Shown piece after piece: positions 9,752 to 18,407 of a stretch of 36,397 bases of DNA. The stretch covers positions 1 through 36,397 of the forward strand of contig JAPDJQ010000003.1 in the NCBI GenBank assembly GCA_029259015.1. The letters are read 5' to 3'. The notes under the pieces were generated by a model, which was given only the letters and a program-made list of their open reading frames with translations, had not been told where the DNA came from and ran no database searches. The DNA is from Thermoplasmatota archaeon (GTDB lineage: Archaea > Thermoplasmatota > E2 > UBA202 > JdFR-43). A program made the position numbers and the translations under genes. Numbering within the stretch: the first letter of the stretch is position 1; every line of letters starts with the position of its first letter.

Positions 9752-9767
9752 TTGTTTAGTTTTATTA

Positions 9768-11384
9768 ATGCTTACATTATTAGATGGCTTCGTCGATGAA
9801 CCAGCATGCTTAGGCGTGCCCCCGTATATATCTCCATATGCTCGTTACATAGCTGGCGCAATAAAAGATGCTGGAGAAGAATATGAATATATGACCATTG
9901 AGGAGTGGAGGAAAGGAAGAAGAATAAAAGGAGATGTTCTCGTAATATTGGCAGGAGCTATTGTTCCTGGAAGATATCTTCGTGGGATGCCAATTTCTTT
10001 TAAAGAGTTTCGTGAAATTTGTGAAAATTTTAAAGGGATTAAAATTCTTGTAGGAGCTGCCGCAAAATATGGTTTTGGAGGTGGAGGAGGAAAAGACCTA
10101 ATAGATGGCAGTAAATTTGTTGATTATACTGCAATGGAAGACGGAGATGCTTTTGTGTATGATTTTCTCAATGGCAGCATCCAGCATAGAAAAAGGAGTA
10201 TTGAAGAATGGAAGAGATGGAGTATTTTAGGAGCGGAGGTTGCCAAACAGCATCCTGATTACCCTCTGCCATTAATAGCAGAAATAGAAACATATAGAGG
10301 ATGTGTAAGATGGTTTACCGGTGGATGTTCCTTTTGTGTTGAACCCCTTTTTGGGGAACCTATTATGAGAGATGAAAAGGATATTATAAATGAGGTTAAA
10401 GAATTAAGAAAAAATGGCGTGGTTAATTTTAGATTGGGAGCCCAATCCTGTTTCTTTTCCTATAAGGCAAAAGGACTAGGAAAAAGCGAGGTGCCGCAGC
10501 CCAATCCCGATGCCATTAAAAGATTGTTGGAGGGCATAGTGAAATTAAATCCTAAGGTGCTGCATATCGACAACGTAAATCCTGCAGTAGTAGCAGAATG
10601 GGAGGAAGAGAGCAGGAAAATATCTGAGTTGATAATAAAATATTGTACACCTGGAAATACAGCAGCATTTGGTATGGAAAGTGCAGATGAAAAGGTAATT
10701 AAAGAGAATAATCTTAATTCGACCCCTGAACAGGTAATGAATGCAGTCAGAATAATAAATGAGGTTGGTAAAGAAAGAGGAAAGAATGGTATGCCGTATT
10801 TTTTGCCTGGCATAAACATAATTTATGGATTAAAAGGAGAGTGTAAAGAAACCTATGCAAAAAATTACAGATTTTTGAAAAGAGTTTTGGAAAAAGGCTA
10901 TTTATTGAGGAGAATAAATATAAGACAGGTGGCAAATTTGAAAGGTTGGAAGATGAAAATAAGCAAAGAATTGTTTAAGAAATTTAAGAGAAAGATCAAT
11001 GAAGAAATAAATAAACCAATGCTCGAAAAATTATTACCAAAAGAAACTGTGCTAAAGGAAGTGTATCTAGAGATAAATATTGGGAATAAGACTTTTGGGA
11101 GGCAAATCGGTAGCTATCCTATACTTGTTTGTCTGCCATATAAAACAGAAGTAAATAAATTTACAGATGTCAAAGTCCTTGATCATTCTTATAGAAGTAT
11201 TACTGCTCTGGAATATCCTATTGACGTAAATGCCGCAACATTTGATATGTTGAAAAATATTCCTTTTATTGGAGAAAAGAGAGCAGCGAAAATAATTAGA
11301 AATAGACCTTTTAATAAGAAGAAAGATTTGTTAAAATTGTTTGAGAAAGATGTGAGAGAAGAAATAGCAAAATGGACTACATGA
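9768..11384 (+). CDS. COG1031-type radical SAM enzyme with C-terminal helix-hairpin-helix domain
   Basis: GCVRWFTGGCSFC (Cx7Cx2C) cluster motif, GMES motif, C-terminal IDVNAATFDMLKNIPFIGEKRAAKIIRNRPF HhH. Confidence 0.85.
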   Translation: MLTLLDGFVDEPACLGVPPYISPYARYIAGAIKDAGEEYEYMTIEEWRKGRRIKGDVLVILAGAIVPGRYLRGMPISFKEFREICENFKGIKILVGAAAKYGFGGGGGKDLIDGSKFVDYTAMEDGDAFVYDFLNGSIQHRKRSIEEWKRWSILGAEVAKQHPDYPLPLIAEIETYRGCVRWFTGGCSFCVEPLFGEPIMRDEKDIINEVKELRKNGVVNFRLGAQSCFFSYKAKGLGKSEVPQPNPDAIKRLLEGIVKLNPKVLHIDNVNPAVVAEWEEESRKISELIIKYCTPGNTAAFGMESADEKVIKENNLNSTPEQVMNAVRIINEVGKERGKNGMPYFLPGINIIYGLKGECKETYAKNYRFLKRVLEKGYLLRRINIRQVANLKGWKMKISKELFKKFKRKINEEINKPMLEKLLPKETVLKEVYLEINIGNKTFGRQIGSYPILVCLPYKTEVNKFTDVKVLDHSYRSITALEYPIDVNAATFDMLKNIPFIGEKRAAKIIRNRPFNKKKDLLKLFEKDVREEIAKWTT

Positions 11385-12033
11385 TATTTTTTAGGTGTAT
11401 TATTCTCAGTTCTATTTCTTCTTTTCCTAACAGGTTCTTCAAACCTTCTATATGCCCCTCTCCTACAATAGCTATTACTTTGCCTTTTTCTTTTAGTATT
11501 TCCCCCAATCTTTTGGCCATATGCAAATTTCTTTTATCAATTACTACTTCTTTTATCTCTGGGAAATTCTCCTCCATTTTTTTCATAAAATAATCTACGT
11601 CTTCCTGAAATTTTTCTACTTCTTTTTCTATCTTTTCTTTTCTCATGAATAAAGAAAGGAAAATAGAAAACAAGATGGATATTTTCTTTCTTAACGAAAG
11701 ATTTTGCCATAATTGTTTTATTATTTCTTCAGCATTTATATCGATATAAAATACAGGTATTCCCAGCTCTTTTGCCTTATTTATAGCTGCCAGCATTTCG
11801 CTGCCAGCAGCATTTCCAAATTTTTTGGCGATATTATCCTGTAATTTTGCAAGCAGAGAATATAAAAAATTAGGATATTTTCTTCTTTTCTCGCTAGATT
11901 GTAGAGCGAGCGCTCTTCCAACATCAAGTTCTAAAGCAATACCATCTGGCATCTCCTTCTCTATAATCTCTTCTATTTTGTTCCCAATATCGAAGACATG
12001 CCCAACTCCAACCAAAATCAACTCAGCAGCCAT
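11377..12033 (-). CDS. TraB/PrgY-like domain protein
   Basis: ILVGVGHVF...PDGIALELDVGRALAL, MLAAINKAKELGIPVFYIDI, VIAIVGEGHIEGL resembling TraB family. Confidence 0.65.
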   Translation of the reverse strand: MAAELILVGVGHVFDIGNKIEEIIEKEMPDGIALELDVGRALALQSSEKRRKYPNFLYSLLAKLQDNIAKKFGNAAGSEMLAAINKAKELGIPVFYIDINAEEIIKQLWQNLSLRKKISILFSIFLSLFMRKEKIEKEVEKFQEDVDYFMKKMEENFPEIKEVVIDKRNLHMAKRLGEILKEKGKVIAIVGEGHIEGLKNLLGKEEIELRIIHLKNIM

Positions 12034-12656
12034 TCTGCAAGTTCTTTTACTCCTTTTCCACTTCTGGCATCTGTTAAAAACACTTTTTTTGGCGCTATTT
12101 TTTTAATGTCCTCCAATACCTTATCAATATTAACATCCATATAAGGCAATAAATCTATTTTATTTATCACAATGAAATCAGATATCTGGAAAATGAGCGG
12201 GTGTTTTCTCACCATATCGTCTCCCTCAGTAACAGAAATTACAACCCCTCTTTTGTGAGTGCCCAATTCAAAATCTGCGGGGCAGACGAGATTGCCAATA
12301 TTTTCAATAAATAAGATATCTATATTGTCTAAATCCATTTCCTCAATTGCATGCTCAATTAAGTGAGCGTCTAAATGGCACTCTTTGCCCGTATTTATAT
12401 TAACTACTGGTACTCCATATTTTTTTATCCTTTTATAATCATCATCACCAGTTACATCCCCAACTATCACCCCGATTTTTTTATCTTTTAAAATTTCTAT
12501 AAGTTTCTCAATAATTAATGTTTTCCCAGAGCCAATTGAGCCCATGAAATCAACGGCCGTTATTCCTCTTTCATCAAGCAATCTCTTTATCTCTGCAGCA
12601 ATTTTTCTATTTGCTTCATATATATCTTTTCCCATCTCCAAATCAATCTTATGCAT
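12018..12656 (-). CDS. hypB: Hydrogenase nickel incorporation GTPase HypB
   Basis: FMGSIGSGKTLIIEKL P-loop, VGDVTGDDDYKRI, GKECHLDAHLIEHA, ENIGNLVCPADFELG, NKIDLLPY. Confidence 0.95.
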   Translation of the reverse strand: MHKIDLEMGKDIYEANRKIAAEIKRLLDERGITAVDFMGSIGSGKTLIIEKLIEILKDKKIGVIVGDVTGDDDYKRIKKYGVPVVNINTGKECHLDAHLIEHAIEEMDLDNIDILFIENIGNLVCPADFELGTHKRGVVISVTEGDDMVRKHPLIFQISDFIVINKIDLLPYMDVNIDKVLEDIKKIAPKKVFLTDARSGKGVKELAEWLLS

Positions 12657-12689
12657 GTCTGATTAAACAGATCGATAATTAAAATCTTT

Positions 12690-12908
12690 TCATGAAATCT
12701 TATCCTCTTTCTTCATTCTTATAGCATCTATTAAACCATGAGCATAATTTATACAACCAAATGATGTGAAATAATCCCCTTTAGAAAAATAGTATTTTGC
12801 ATCTTCATAATACCTTTTTGCCATTTCCAATATTTCTTTATCTCCCACTTCCTTACAATTTTTCTCAAATAGTTCAATATCTTTTTTTATTCTTTCTTCA
12901 ATATTCAT
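12690..12908 (-). CDS. DUF357 family small protein
   Basis: MNIEERIKKDIELFEKNC...AKRYYEDAKYYFSKGDYFTSFGCINYAHGLIDA; ATGA overlap with hflX stop supports start at 12908. Confidence 0.75.
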   Translation of the reverse strand: MNIEERIKKDIELFEKNCKEVGDKEILEMAKRYYEDAKYYFSKGDYFTSFGCINYAHGLIDAIRMKKEDKIS

Positions 12909-14146
12909 ATTACTCTTACCTCCCCACCAGCTTTTCTGCACCTCCCTATTATTTTTTCTTTCAACCTCTCACTACACTTTATTTTTATCTTCAAGCAACC
13001 ATCTAAATTCCACTCCAGAATGTTTGTATTCTCCTCTATCCATTCAATTATCTCTTTATTATTATTCATAGGAAGTTTAATTTCAAGTTTTGAAGGGGGT
13101 GGCAAAATATTATAGATTTCTTGCAAAAGTAGATCAATATTTTCTCCAGTTTTTGCGGATATTGGAATACACTTGTGGCCTAGCAATTTTTCCATCTCTT
13201 TCTTTTTTCTCTCTATTTCTTCTTTTTTCAACAAATCTATTTTATTTAATGCAATCACTATGTTCGGCCTCTCTTTCAGTCCATAAATTTCCTTCAATGA
13301 AGTGAAAGCCTTTTCTTTCATCTCATCTAATTCTTCACTTGCATCCATTAGAAGCACTACTACATCAGCTAAATAAATCTCCTCCAACGTCGAATGAAAA
13401 GCATCTATCATCCAATGTGGTAAATCTTTGATAAATCCCACTGTATCTGTAAAAAGCAAAGGAACATCTCCTTTAACCTTTAATTTACTCGTTTTTGTCG
13501 AAAGTGTAGAAAAAACTCTTTCTTCAACAACTACTTTTTCTCCTGTGAGATAATTAAGTAAAGAACTTTTTCCAGCGTTGGTATATCCTGCTATGGAAAC
13601 TAAATAAAAACCCCACCCCTTCCTTTTACCTCTCCTTATCTCTCTTTCCTTCTCAATTTTTTTCAGTTCTTCTCTTATTCTTCTCATTTGTTTTTTTATC
13701 ATTTCATAATAATCTGCTACTACATACTCTCCTCCTCCTAAAAATCCAGGGCGCTCCCCTTCTTTTACGCGATGGAAAAGTTCTCTCACAAACGGTTTTT
13801 CATATCTGAGTTTTGCCAACTTAACCTGTAATTGCGCCTCCTTCCTTTTTGCTCTATCAGCGAATATTTCGAGTATTATTCTTATTCTGTCATAAACAGG
13901 TATATTCAGATATTTTTCCAGATTGAACCATTGTGAAGGACGGAGAGCATCATTTACAAATACAGCTTCTATGTTGTTTTTTTCAACATATTCTTTAATT
14001 TCTTCGATTTTTCCTTTTCCTAGGTAGTATGGTGTAGGCTTTTCTCTAATCTGTATAAATTCTTTTTTTACTCCATGTCCCAGAGATTTTACCAGCTCTC
14101 TAAGCTCTTTTGTATCTTTTTTTATCGAAAGAATTATTCCATCCAC
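12905..14146 (-). CDS. hflX: GTPase HflX
   Basis: YYLGKGKIEEI, FVNDALRPSQWFNLEKYLNIPVYDRIRIILEIFADRAKRKEAQLQVKLAKLRYE, GYTNAGKSSLLN, DTVGFIKDLP; leaderless GTG start at 14146 proposed because ORF codons 1-21 cover a TATA promoter. Confidence 0.9.
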   Translation of the reverse strand: MDGIILSIKKDTKELRELVKSLGHGVKKEFIQIREKPTPYYLGKGKIEEIKEYVEKNNIEAVFVNDALRPSQWFNLEKYLNIPVYDRIRIILEIFADRAKRKEAQLQVKLAKLRYEKPFVRELFHRVKEGERPGFLGGGEYVVADYYEMIKKQMRRIREELKKIEKEREIRRGKRKGWGFYLVSIAGYTNAGKSSLLNYLTGEKVVVEERVFSTLSTKTSKLKVKGDVPLLFTDTVGFIKDLPHWMIDAFHSTLEEIYLADVVVLLMDASEELDEMKEKAFTSLKEIYGLKERPNIVIALNKIDLLKKEEIERKKKEMEKLLGHKCIPISAKTGENIDLLLQEIYNILPPPSKLEIKLPMNNNKEIIEWIEENTNILEWNLDGCLKIKIKCSERLKEKIIGRCRKAGGEVRVI

Positions 14147-14159
14147 ATTTTTAATATCC

Positions 14160-14204
14160 TGCTCCCATATAAACTTTCCAGTGGAAATAAAGGGGGGTGG
14201 GTCA
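14160..14204 (-). repeat. Right copy of perfect 45-bp inverted repeat; promoter of hflX and end of DP1
   Basis: tgctcccatataaactttccagtggaaataaaggggggtgggtca; includes DP1 stop codon and minus-strand TATA TTTATAT about 21-27 nt before GTG 14146. Confidence 0.95.
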
Positions 14205-15650
14205 TGCAAATTGGATAACAGAAGGTATTAAATTCCTTAAGTTCACAACAACAGCCTTTGCAGGATCTGGCATAAAATTCATCATTTTCTGATAATCTGT
14301 CTGAGATTGCCAAGCTGAGGCATTAATGAGTAAAACATTTCTGTATTGCTCAATAGCTGTTACATGAACATGACCTGTTACAAAAATATCAGGGACAACA
14401 TCAATTACCATATAATCTTCCTTTTCAGGGGCTAATGAGGAAATGCCACCATATATTGGTGCCATATGTCGGCGCTTCAGCATTTCTTTCATTATCTTTG
14501 TTGGCTGGTTTTGATTCATATTCGGCAAACAAGTTGCGAAATCCTGTATGGACTGGCCATGATATGCAAGTGTGAGCACTCCTTCTATTTCCATGTAGCA
14601 AGGGTTCCCAATAAATGTTATGTTGAGATGAGAAAATAAATCTTTTATCTCTTTCTCGAAAGCAGGTTGGGGCAACGCAGGACGAACAGCATCGTGATTT
14701 CCAGGCTGCATTAATATTTTTATCTCTGAAGGAATCTCAGATAATTTTTCTGCCAAAAGTTCGTACTGCTCATATAAATCTTCAACCATTAAATCCTTCT
14801 CCTGCCCAGGATATATCCCTACTCCTTCTATATTATCTCCAGAAATTACAATATATTTCACTTTTTCAGCCACACTTTTTTGTCTCTCATTCCCTTTCTT
14901 GCCCTTTATCCATTCTAAGAAAGCATCCCACTCTTTTTCCAGAAAACTTTTGCTGCCAACATGTAAATCTGACAGGAAGGCAACATAAATCTCTTCAGAA
15001 GAGAAATTCTTTCTTCTCTCTACCGGAATCTCTGGCCTCACTATACTTCTTGCAATAAACATTTCTCCTTTTCTCTTGCCCACAATGCCCAATACTTCGT
15101 CATGCACTATCAGTGAATCGACATTTTTTGGCACATACACTCTAATTGATTCCTCTTCATCCTCTATTTCAACAAACAAACCATTTGAGGTGCTAACAAC
15201 ATCTTTCACAATTCCAATGGTTGCTATCTCTTCGCTACTTCTCAAAGCTTTCTTAATTGGCACTGCATTTTTCATTTCCTGCCTTTTCCTTAAAAAGCCA
15301 CTCAATTTTTCAAATCTGTTACGAAATAATTTCACAAAGTCTTCAAGTGTGCCCTCACATGTACTATTCCCTGTGACATCTCTTAAAATTTTAAGTCTTT
15401 CTTTCCTTATTTTTTCTGCTTCTATTCGCACCTCCTCTCTTCCCTCTTCCTCCTTCCTTTCCTCCTTCCTCTCAAAAAAACTCCGTACCATATCAATAGA
15501 CAGTATGAAGGGCTTCTCTCCTAATTCTTTCAAAATATTTTTACACTCTTCAACACCATTCCCTCTACTCACTAAATACTCAACAGCTTCTGGTTGTATG
15601 AGCATCCCTTCCTTCTGAAAGAAATTGACTATCTCTTTCCTCACATCCAT
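14202..15650 (-). CDS. DNA polymerase II (PolD) small subunit DP1
   Basis: C-terminal calcineurin-like domain (FLSDLHVGSKSF, ISGDNIEGVGIYPGQ, QPGNHDA, VTGHVHV) typical of DP1; start MDVRKEIVNFF at 15650 because the ORF extension to 15686 enters SRP RNA. Confidence 0.92.
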   Translation of the reverse strand: MDVRKEIVNFFQKEGMLIQPEAVEYLVSRGNGVEECKNILKELGEKPFILSIDMVRSFFERKEERKEEEGREEVRIEAEKIRKERLKILRDVTGNSTCEGTLEDFVKLFRNRFEKLSGFLRKRQEMKNAVPIKKALRSSEEIATIGIVKDVVSTSNGLFVEIEDEEESIRVYVPKNVDSLIVHDEVLGIVGKRKGEMFIARSIVRPEIPVERRKNFSSEEIYVAFLSDLHVGSKSFLEKEWDAFLEWIKGKKGNERQKSVAEKVKYIVISGDNIEGVGIYPGQEKDLMVEDLYEQYELLAEKLSEIPSEIKILMQPGNHDAVRPALPQPAFEKEIKDLFSHLNITFIGNPCYMEIEGVLTLAYHGQSIQDFATCLPNMNQNQPTKIMKEMLKRRHMAPIYGGISSLAPEKEDYMVIDVVPDIFVTGHVHVTAIEQYRNVLLINASAWQSQTDYQKMMNFMPDPAKAVVVNLRNLIPSVIQFA

Positions 15651-15653
15651 TTT

Positions 15654-15982
15654 TAGCCAGCGCAGACACGCCCCAAGTGGGCACACACCACCACCAACGA
15701 TTTACTCCAGCACCCTCCTTAGTTCCGCACCCCTCTGAGCACTGGTAGTTCCTGGCTGGGCCGCTCCCTTCCGGGCCTAACCCCTTGGCCAGGACAAAGG
15801 CAGGCAGACTGGTCCTCCGGCCAGCCGGTCTGCCACCTCCAGTCCCAGAGGACGAAACTTCATCGTTGGATGCCGGATCGCTGGCAGCGGCATGCGCCGC
15901 CTTGGAAGCTTCGGCTCCGGCTAAGGCGATTTCCGGTTACAGGGGACGCCTAACCCCCCAGCCTAGTCTGCGCTTTTGGCCA
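15654..15982 (-). ncRNA. ffs: Archaeal SRP (7S) RNA
   Basis: Reverse complement contains CTAGGCTGGGGGGTTAGGCGTCCCCTGTAACCGGAAA (Alu-domain core), GGAGGTGGCAGACCGGC, and helix-8-like GGCCCGGAAGGGAGCGGCC; termini GCGCAGAC/GTCTGCGC pair to close the RNA; strongly GC-rich island in AT-rich sequence; TATA-like ACTTTATTAAG about 25 nt upstream. Confidence 0.95.
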
Positions 15983-16011
15983 GAAACAAAAATTGGCTTG
16001 GCTTAATAAAG

Positions 16012-16266
16012 TTATGGCTTTTTGAGCAGCAGGAATTGACAGCGGAAAAAGCGATAGAAAATCCATGCTAAAGATGCCACTTGAAAAGCAACATCTCTGG
16101 CGAGATGCCATAATGCTTTGCCATATTCATTTATATGCGAGGCACCAAAAGCTCTATAATAGCCAGCCCAGAAAGCATCTTTTGCCATATATACTGTTGC
16201 TATTGCAAATATTGCAATTACTATTACATCTACGTAAAAAAGCCATCTCTGCCAAGTTTTTTCCAT
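16012..16266 (-). CDS. Small two-TM hypothetical membrane protein
   Basis: 84 aa, MEKTWQRWLFYVDVIVIAIFAIATVYMAKDAFWAGY...; upstream TTTATAT about 25 nt before ATG; ends at the SRP RNA promoter. Confidence 0.6.
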   Translation of the reverse strand: MEKTWQRWLFYVDVIVIAIFAIATVYMAKDAFWAGYYRAFGASHINEYGKALWHLARDVAFQVASLAWIFYRFFRCQFLLLKKP

Positions 16267-16475
16267 GCAGAAAAATTGAAAAGGGATATAAAAGCTTATA
16301 TGTTTTGTTTTTCAGTGAGCATATTTTTAAAAAGAAAAATAGATGAATTGATGTTGAGGATATATATGGCAGCAAATTCGTTCTATAGTTTTTAACAGAT
16401 TAAAAGAAATTTGGAATTGTGTATTTTTATTCTTGTTTAACTAATGTTTAAAAACAATTTCTCATTTATTCCAAA

Positions 16476-16853
16476 ATGATAGTTACTGCTGCCATTATAG
16501 TCGAACACGAAAAAATTTTAATTGCAAAGAGGAAAGGAGACAAATGGGAATTCCCAGGAGGGTGTGTGGAGGTAGGGGAAAGTTTGGAGGGCTGTTTGAA
16601 AAGAGAGTTGAAGGAGGAGCTGGATATAGATGTAAAATTCATCAAACCCTTTGTATGTGTAAAGCACGAATACAATTTCGGAAATATTGAATTGCATGTT
16701 TTCATTGTGAAATGTAGTGGGAAATTAAAAACAAAAGAACATGAAGAAATAAAATGGGTTGGGATAGGTGAAATAGATCGATACGAGTTCATGGACGCAG
16801 ATAAAAAAGTGGTGGAAGAACTGAAGAAAAGATGGAATGAAATAAAGAAATGA
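16476..16853 (+). CDS. NUDIX hydrolase (MutT-like)
   Basis: GGCVEVGESLEGCLKRELKEELDIDV matches NUDIX box. Confidence 0.93.
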   Translation: MIVTAAIIVEHEKILIAKRKGDKWEFPGGCVEVGESLEGCLKRELKEELDIDVKFIKPFVCVKHEYNFGNIELHVFIVKCSGKLKTKEHEEIKWVGIGEIDRYEFMDADKKVVEELKKRWNEIKK

Positions 16854-16926
16854 AATTTGCAACCTCTTTCTTTTCCTTAAATCTTTTTAGAAATTTATAT
16901 TAAGGCGAAACTATTTCAAAAATTCT

Positions 16927-17748
16927 GTGATAAGAATCGGGCCGGCCGGCATACCTTTATCGTGTAAGGAAAGAACAAACATAGATGGAATAATTTATAC
17001 AAGATGCCTTGGTTTATCGGCTATGGAAATAAGATTCGCTCGTGGGTTTATTAGTGAAGAAGAAGCGAAAGAAATTAAAAAAGTTGCAAAAAAATGCGAT
17101 ATCGCATTATATGTTCATGCCCCTTATTATATAAATCTGGCAGGGGATAAAAGAAATGTTAAGATGAGCAGAGAGAAGATAGAAAAGACGATGAAGCTGG
17201 GTCAACTCATGGGGGCCAAAATTGCAACAACACATCTGGGCTTTTATGGCGATTTATCTAAAAAAGAGACTATGCATAGGATAGTGAAAAATCTTCGCCA
17301 GATAAGAGATAAAATGAAGAAAAAAGGCATTGAAATTCCTATTGGCTTAGAAACAATGGGTAAAAAAGAAGTTTTTGGAAGTCTTGAAGAGATTGTTGAA
17401 GTTTGCAAACGTGTTAGAGGAACTGTACCTGTGCTGGATATAGGCCATATCCATGCAAGATGCATAGGTTGTCTCAAAGAAAAAGAAGATTTCCAGAAAG
17501 TTTTTGATATAGTTGAAGAGCTGAATCTTAATCACTATCTCATCCATTTAACCGGAGTAAAATACGATAGTAATGGCGAGTTATATCATGTACCAATTAA
17601 AAAAGGAGATTTGCCTGTAATAAAACTTATGGAATGTATACTTGAAAATGATTATGATGTCACCATTATATCTGAATCTCCGGTCGTGGAACATGATGCT
17701 GTTTATACCCAAATCTTGTTAGATAGGGCCATGGAAATGATGAAATGA
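16927..17748 (+). CDS. Endonuclease IV-like TIM-barrel (AP endonuclease family 2)
   Basis: VHAPYYINLAG, LETMGKKEVFGSLEEI, VPVLDIGHIHAR, ISESPVVEHDA; GTG start. Confidence 0.85.
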   Translation: MIRIGPAGIPLSCKERTNIDGIIYTRCLGLSAMEIRFARGFISEEEAKEIKKVAKKCDIALYVHAPYYINLAGDKRNVKMSREKIEKTMKLGQLMGAKIATTHLGFYGDLSKKETMHRIVKNLRQIRDKMKKKGIEIPIGLETMGKKEVFGSLEEIVEVCKRVRGTVPVLDIGHIHARCIGCLKEKEDFQKVFDIVEELNLNHYLIHLTGVKYDSNGELYHVPIKKGDLPVIKLMECILENDYDVTIISESPVVEHDAVYTQILLDRAMEMMK

Positions 17749-18284
17749 AGTTTAATGATGCTTTACAGCATATCCGGGAGCAGATTCAAAAAATGCTCGA
17801 GGAGATTGGAGAAGATAAAATCGAGAAAGCCATGGAATATTTTTTTGAAGCAAACAATATCTTTGTATATGGTGCAGGCAGGAGCGGTTTAGTAGGAAAA
17901 GCATTTGCCATTCGCCTTGTCCATCTCGGCTTTCCAACATTTGTCATTGGAGAAACAATAACAAAGCCCGTTAAGAAAGGTGATTTGGTTGTTTTAATAT
18001 CTGGCTCTGGAGAAACAATTCCGGTTACCATGACTGCAGAAATTGCTCGTCGTCTTGGAGCAAAGATAATCTCCATAACTGCCAACCCTGATTCGCATAT
18101 CGCCAGATTTGCTGATTTGCTTATTGTGTTGAGGCCAAAAAAGAAAATAGCTGAATTAGCCCCGCTGGGCACACTATTCGAGGCAGCCGCTTGGTTATTC
18201 CTTGATGCAATAATTGCTGAGTTAATGGCCAGAAAGGGCGAAAACGAAGAAAGCATGAAAAGAAGGCATGCAACACTAGAGTAA
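17745..18284 (+). CDS. hxlB: 6-phospho-3-hexuloisomerase (SIS domain)
   Basis: YGAGRSGLVGKAFAIRLVHLGF, VLISGSGET, AKIISITANPDSHIARFAD, LGTLFEAAAWLFLDAII; ATGA overlap with upstream gene. Confidence 0.88.
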   Translation: MKFNDALQHIREQIQKMLEEIGEDKIEKAMEYFFEANNIFVYGAGRSGLVGKAFAIRLVHLGFPTFVIGETITKPVKKGDLVVLISGSGETIPVTMTAEIARRLGAKIISITANPDSHIARFADLLIVLRPKKKIAELAPLGTLFEAAAWLFLDAIIAELMARKGENEESMKRRHATLE

Positions 18285-18297
18285 TTATTTAAAAATG

Positions 18298-18356
18298 AAA
18301 AGACATGTTTGGCAACCTATTCCATATGTCCGCACAATTTTTGTTTCCATGTCTTT
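18298..18356. repeat. 9-bp perfect inverted repeat (AAAGACATG...CATGTCTTT) between hxlB and aIF2-beta genes
   Basis: aaagacatg 18298-18306 and catgtcttt 18348-18356. Confidence 0.5.
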
Positions 18357-18407
18357 CCTATAAAAATTATTACAATACATATTTATACCACTATATAATG
18401 CAAAAGC

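Noticed and set aside
10460-10819. 119-aa minus ORF and similar long antisense ORFs (e.g. 15076..15618, 19267..19905, 21630..22193, 28891..29343)
   Set aside because: Shadow ORFs opposite well-supported genes, Ser/Phe/Leu-rich, no recognisable domains
15651-15686. N-terminal extension MCPLGACLRWLK of the DP1 ORF
   Set aside because: Encoded by the SRP RNA 3' stem; in-frame ATG at 15650 begins the plausible protein
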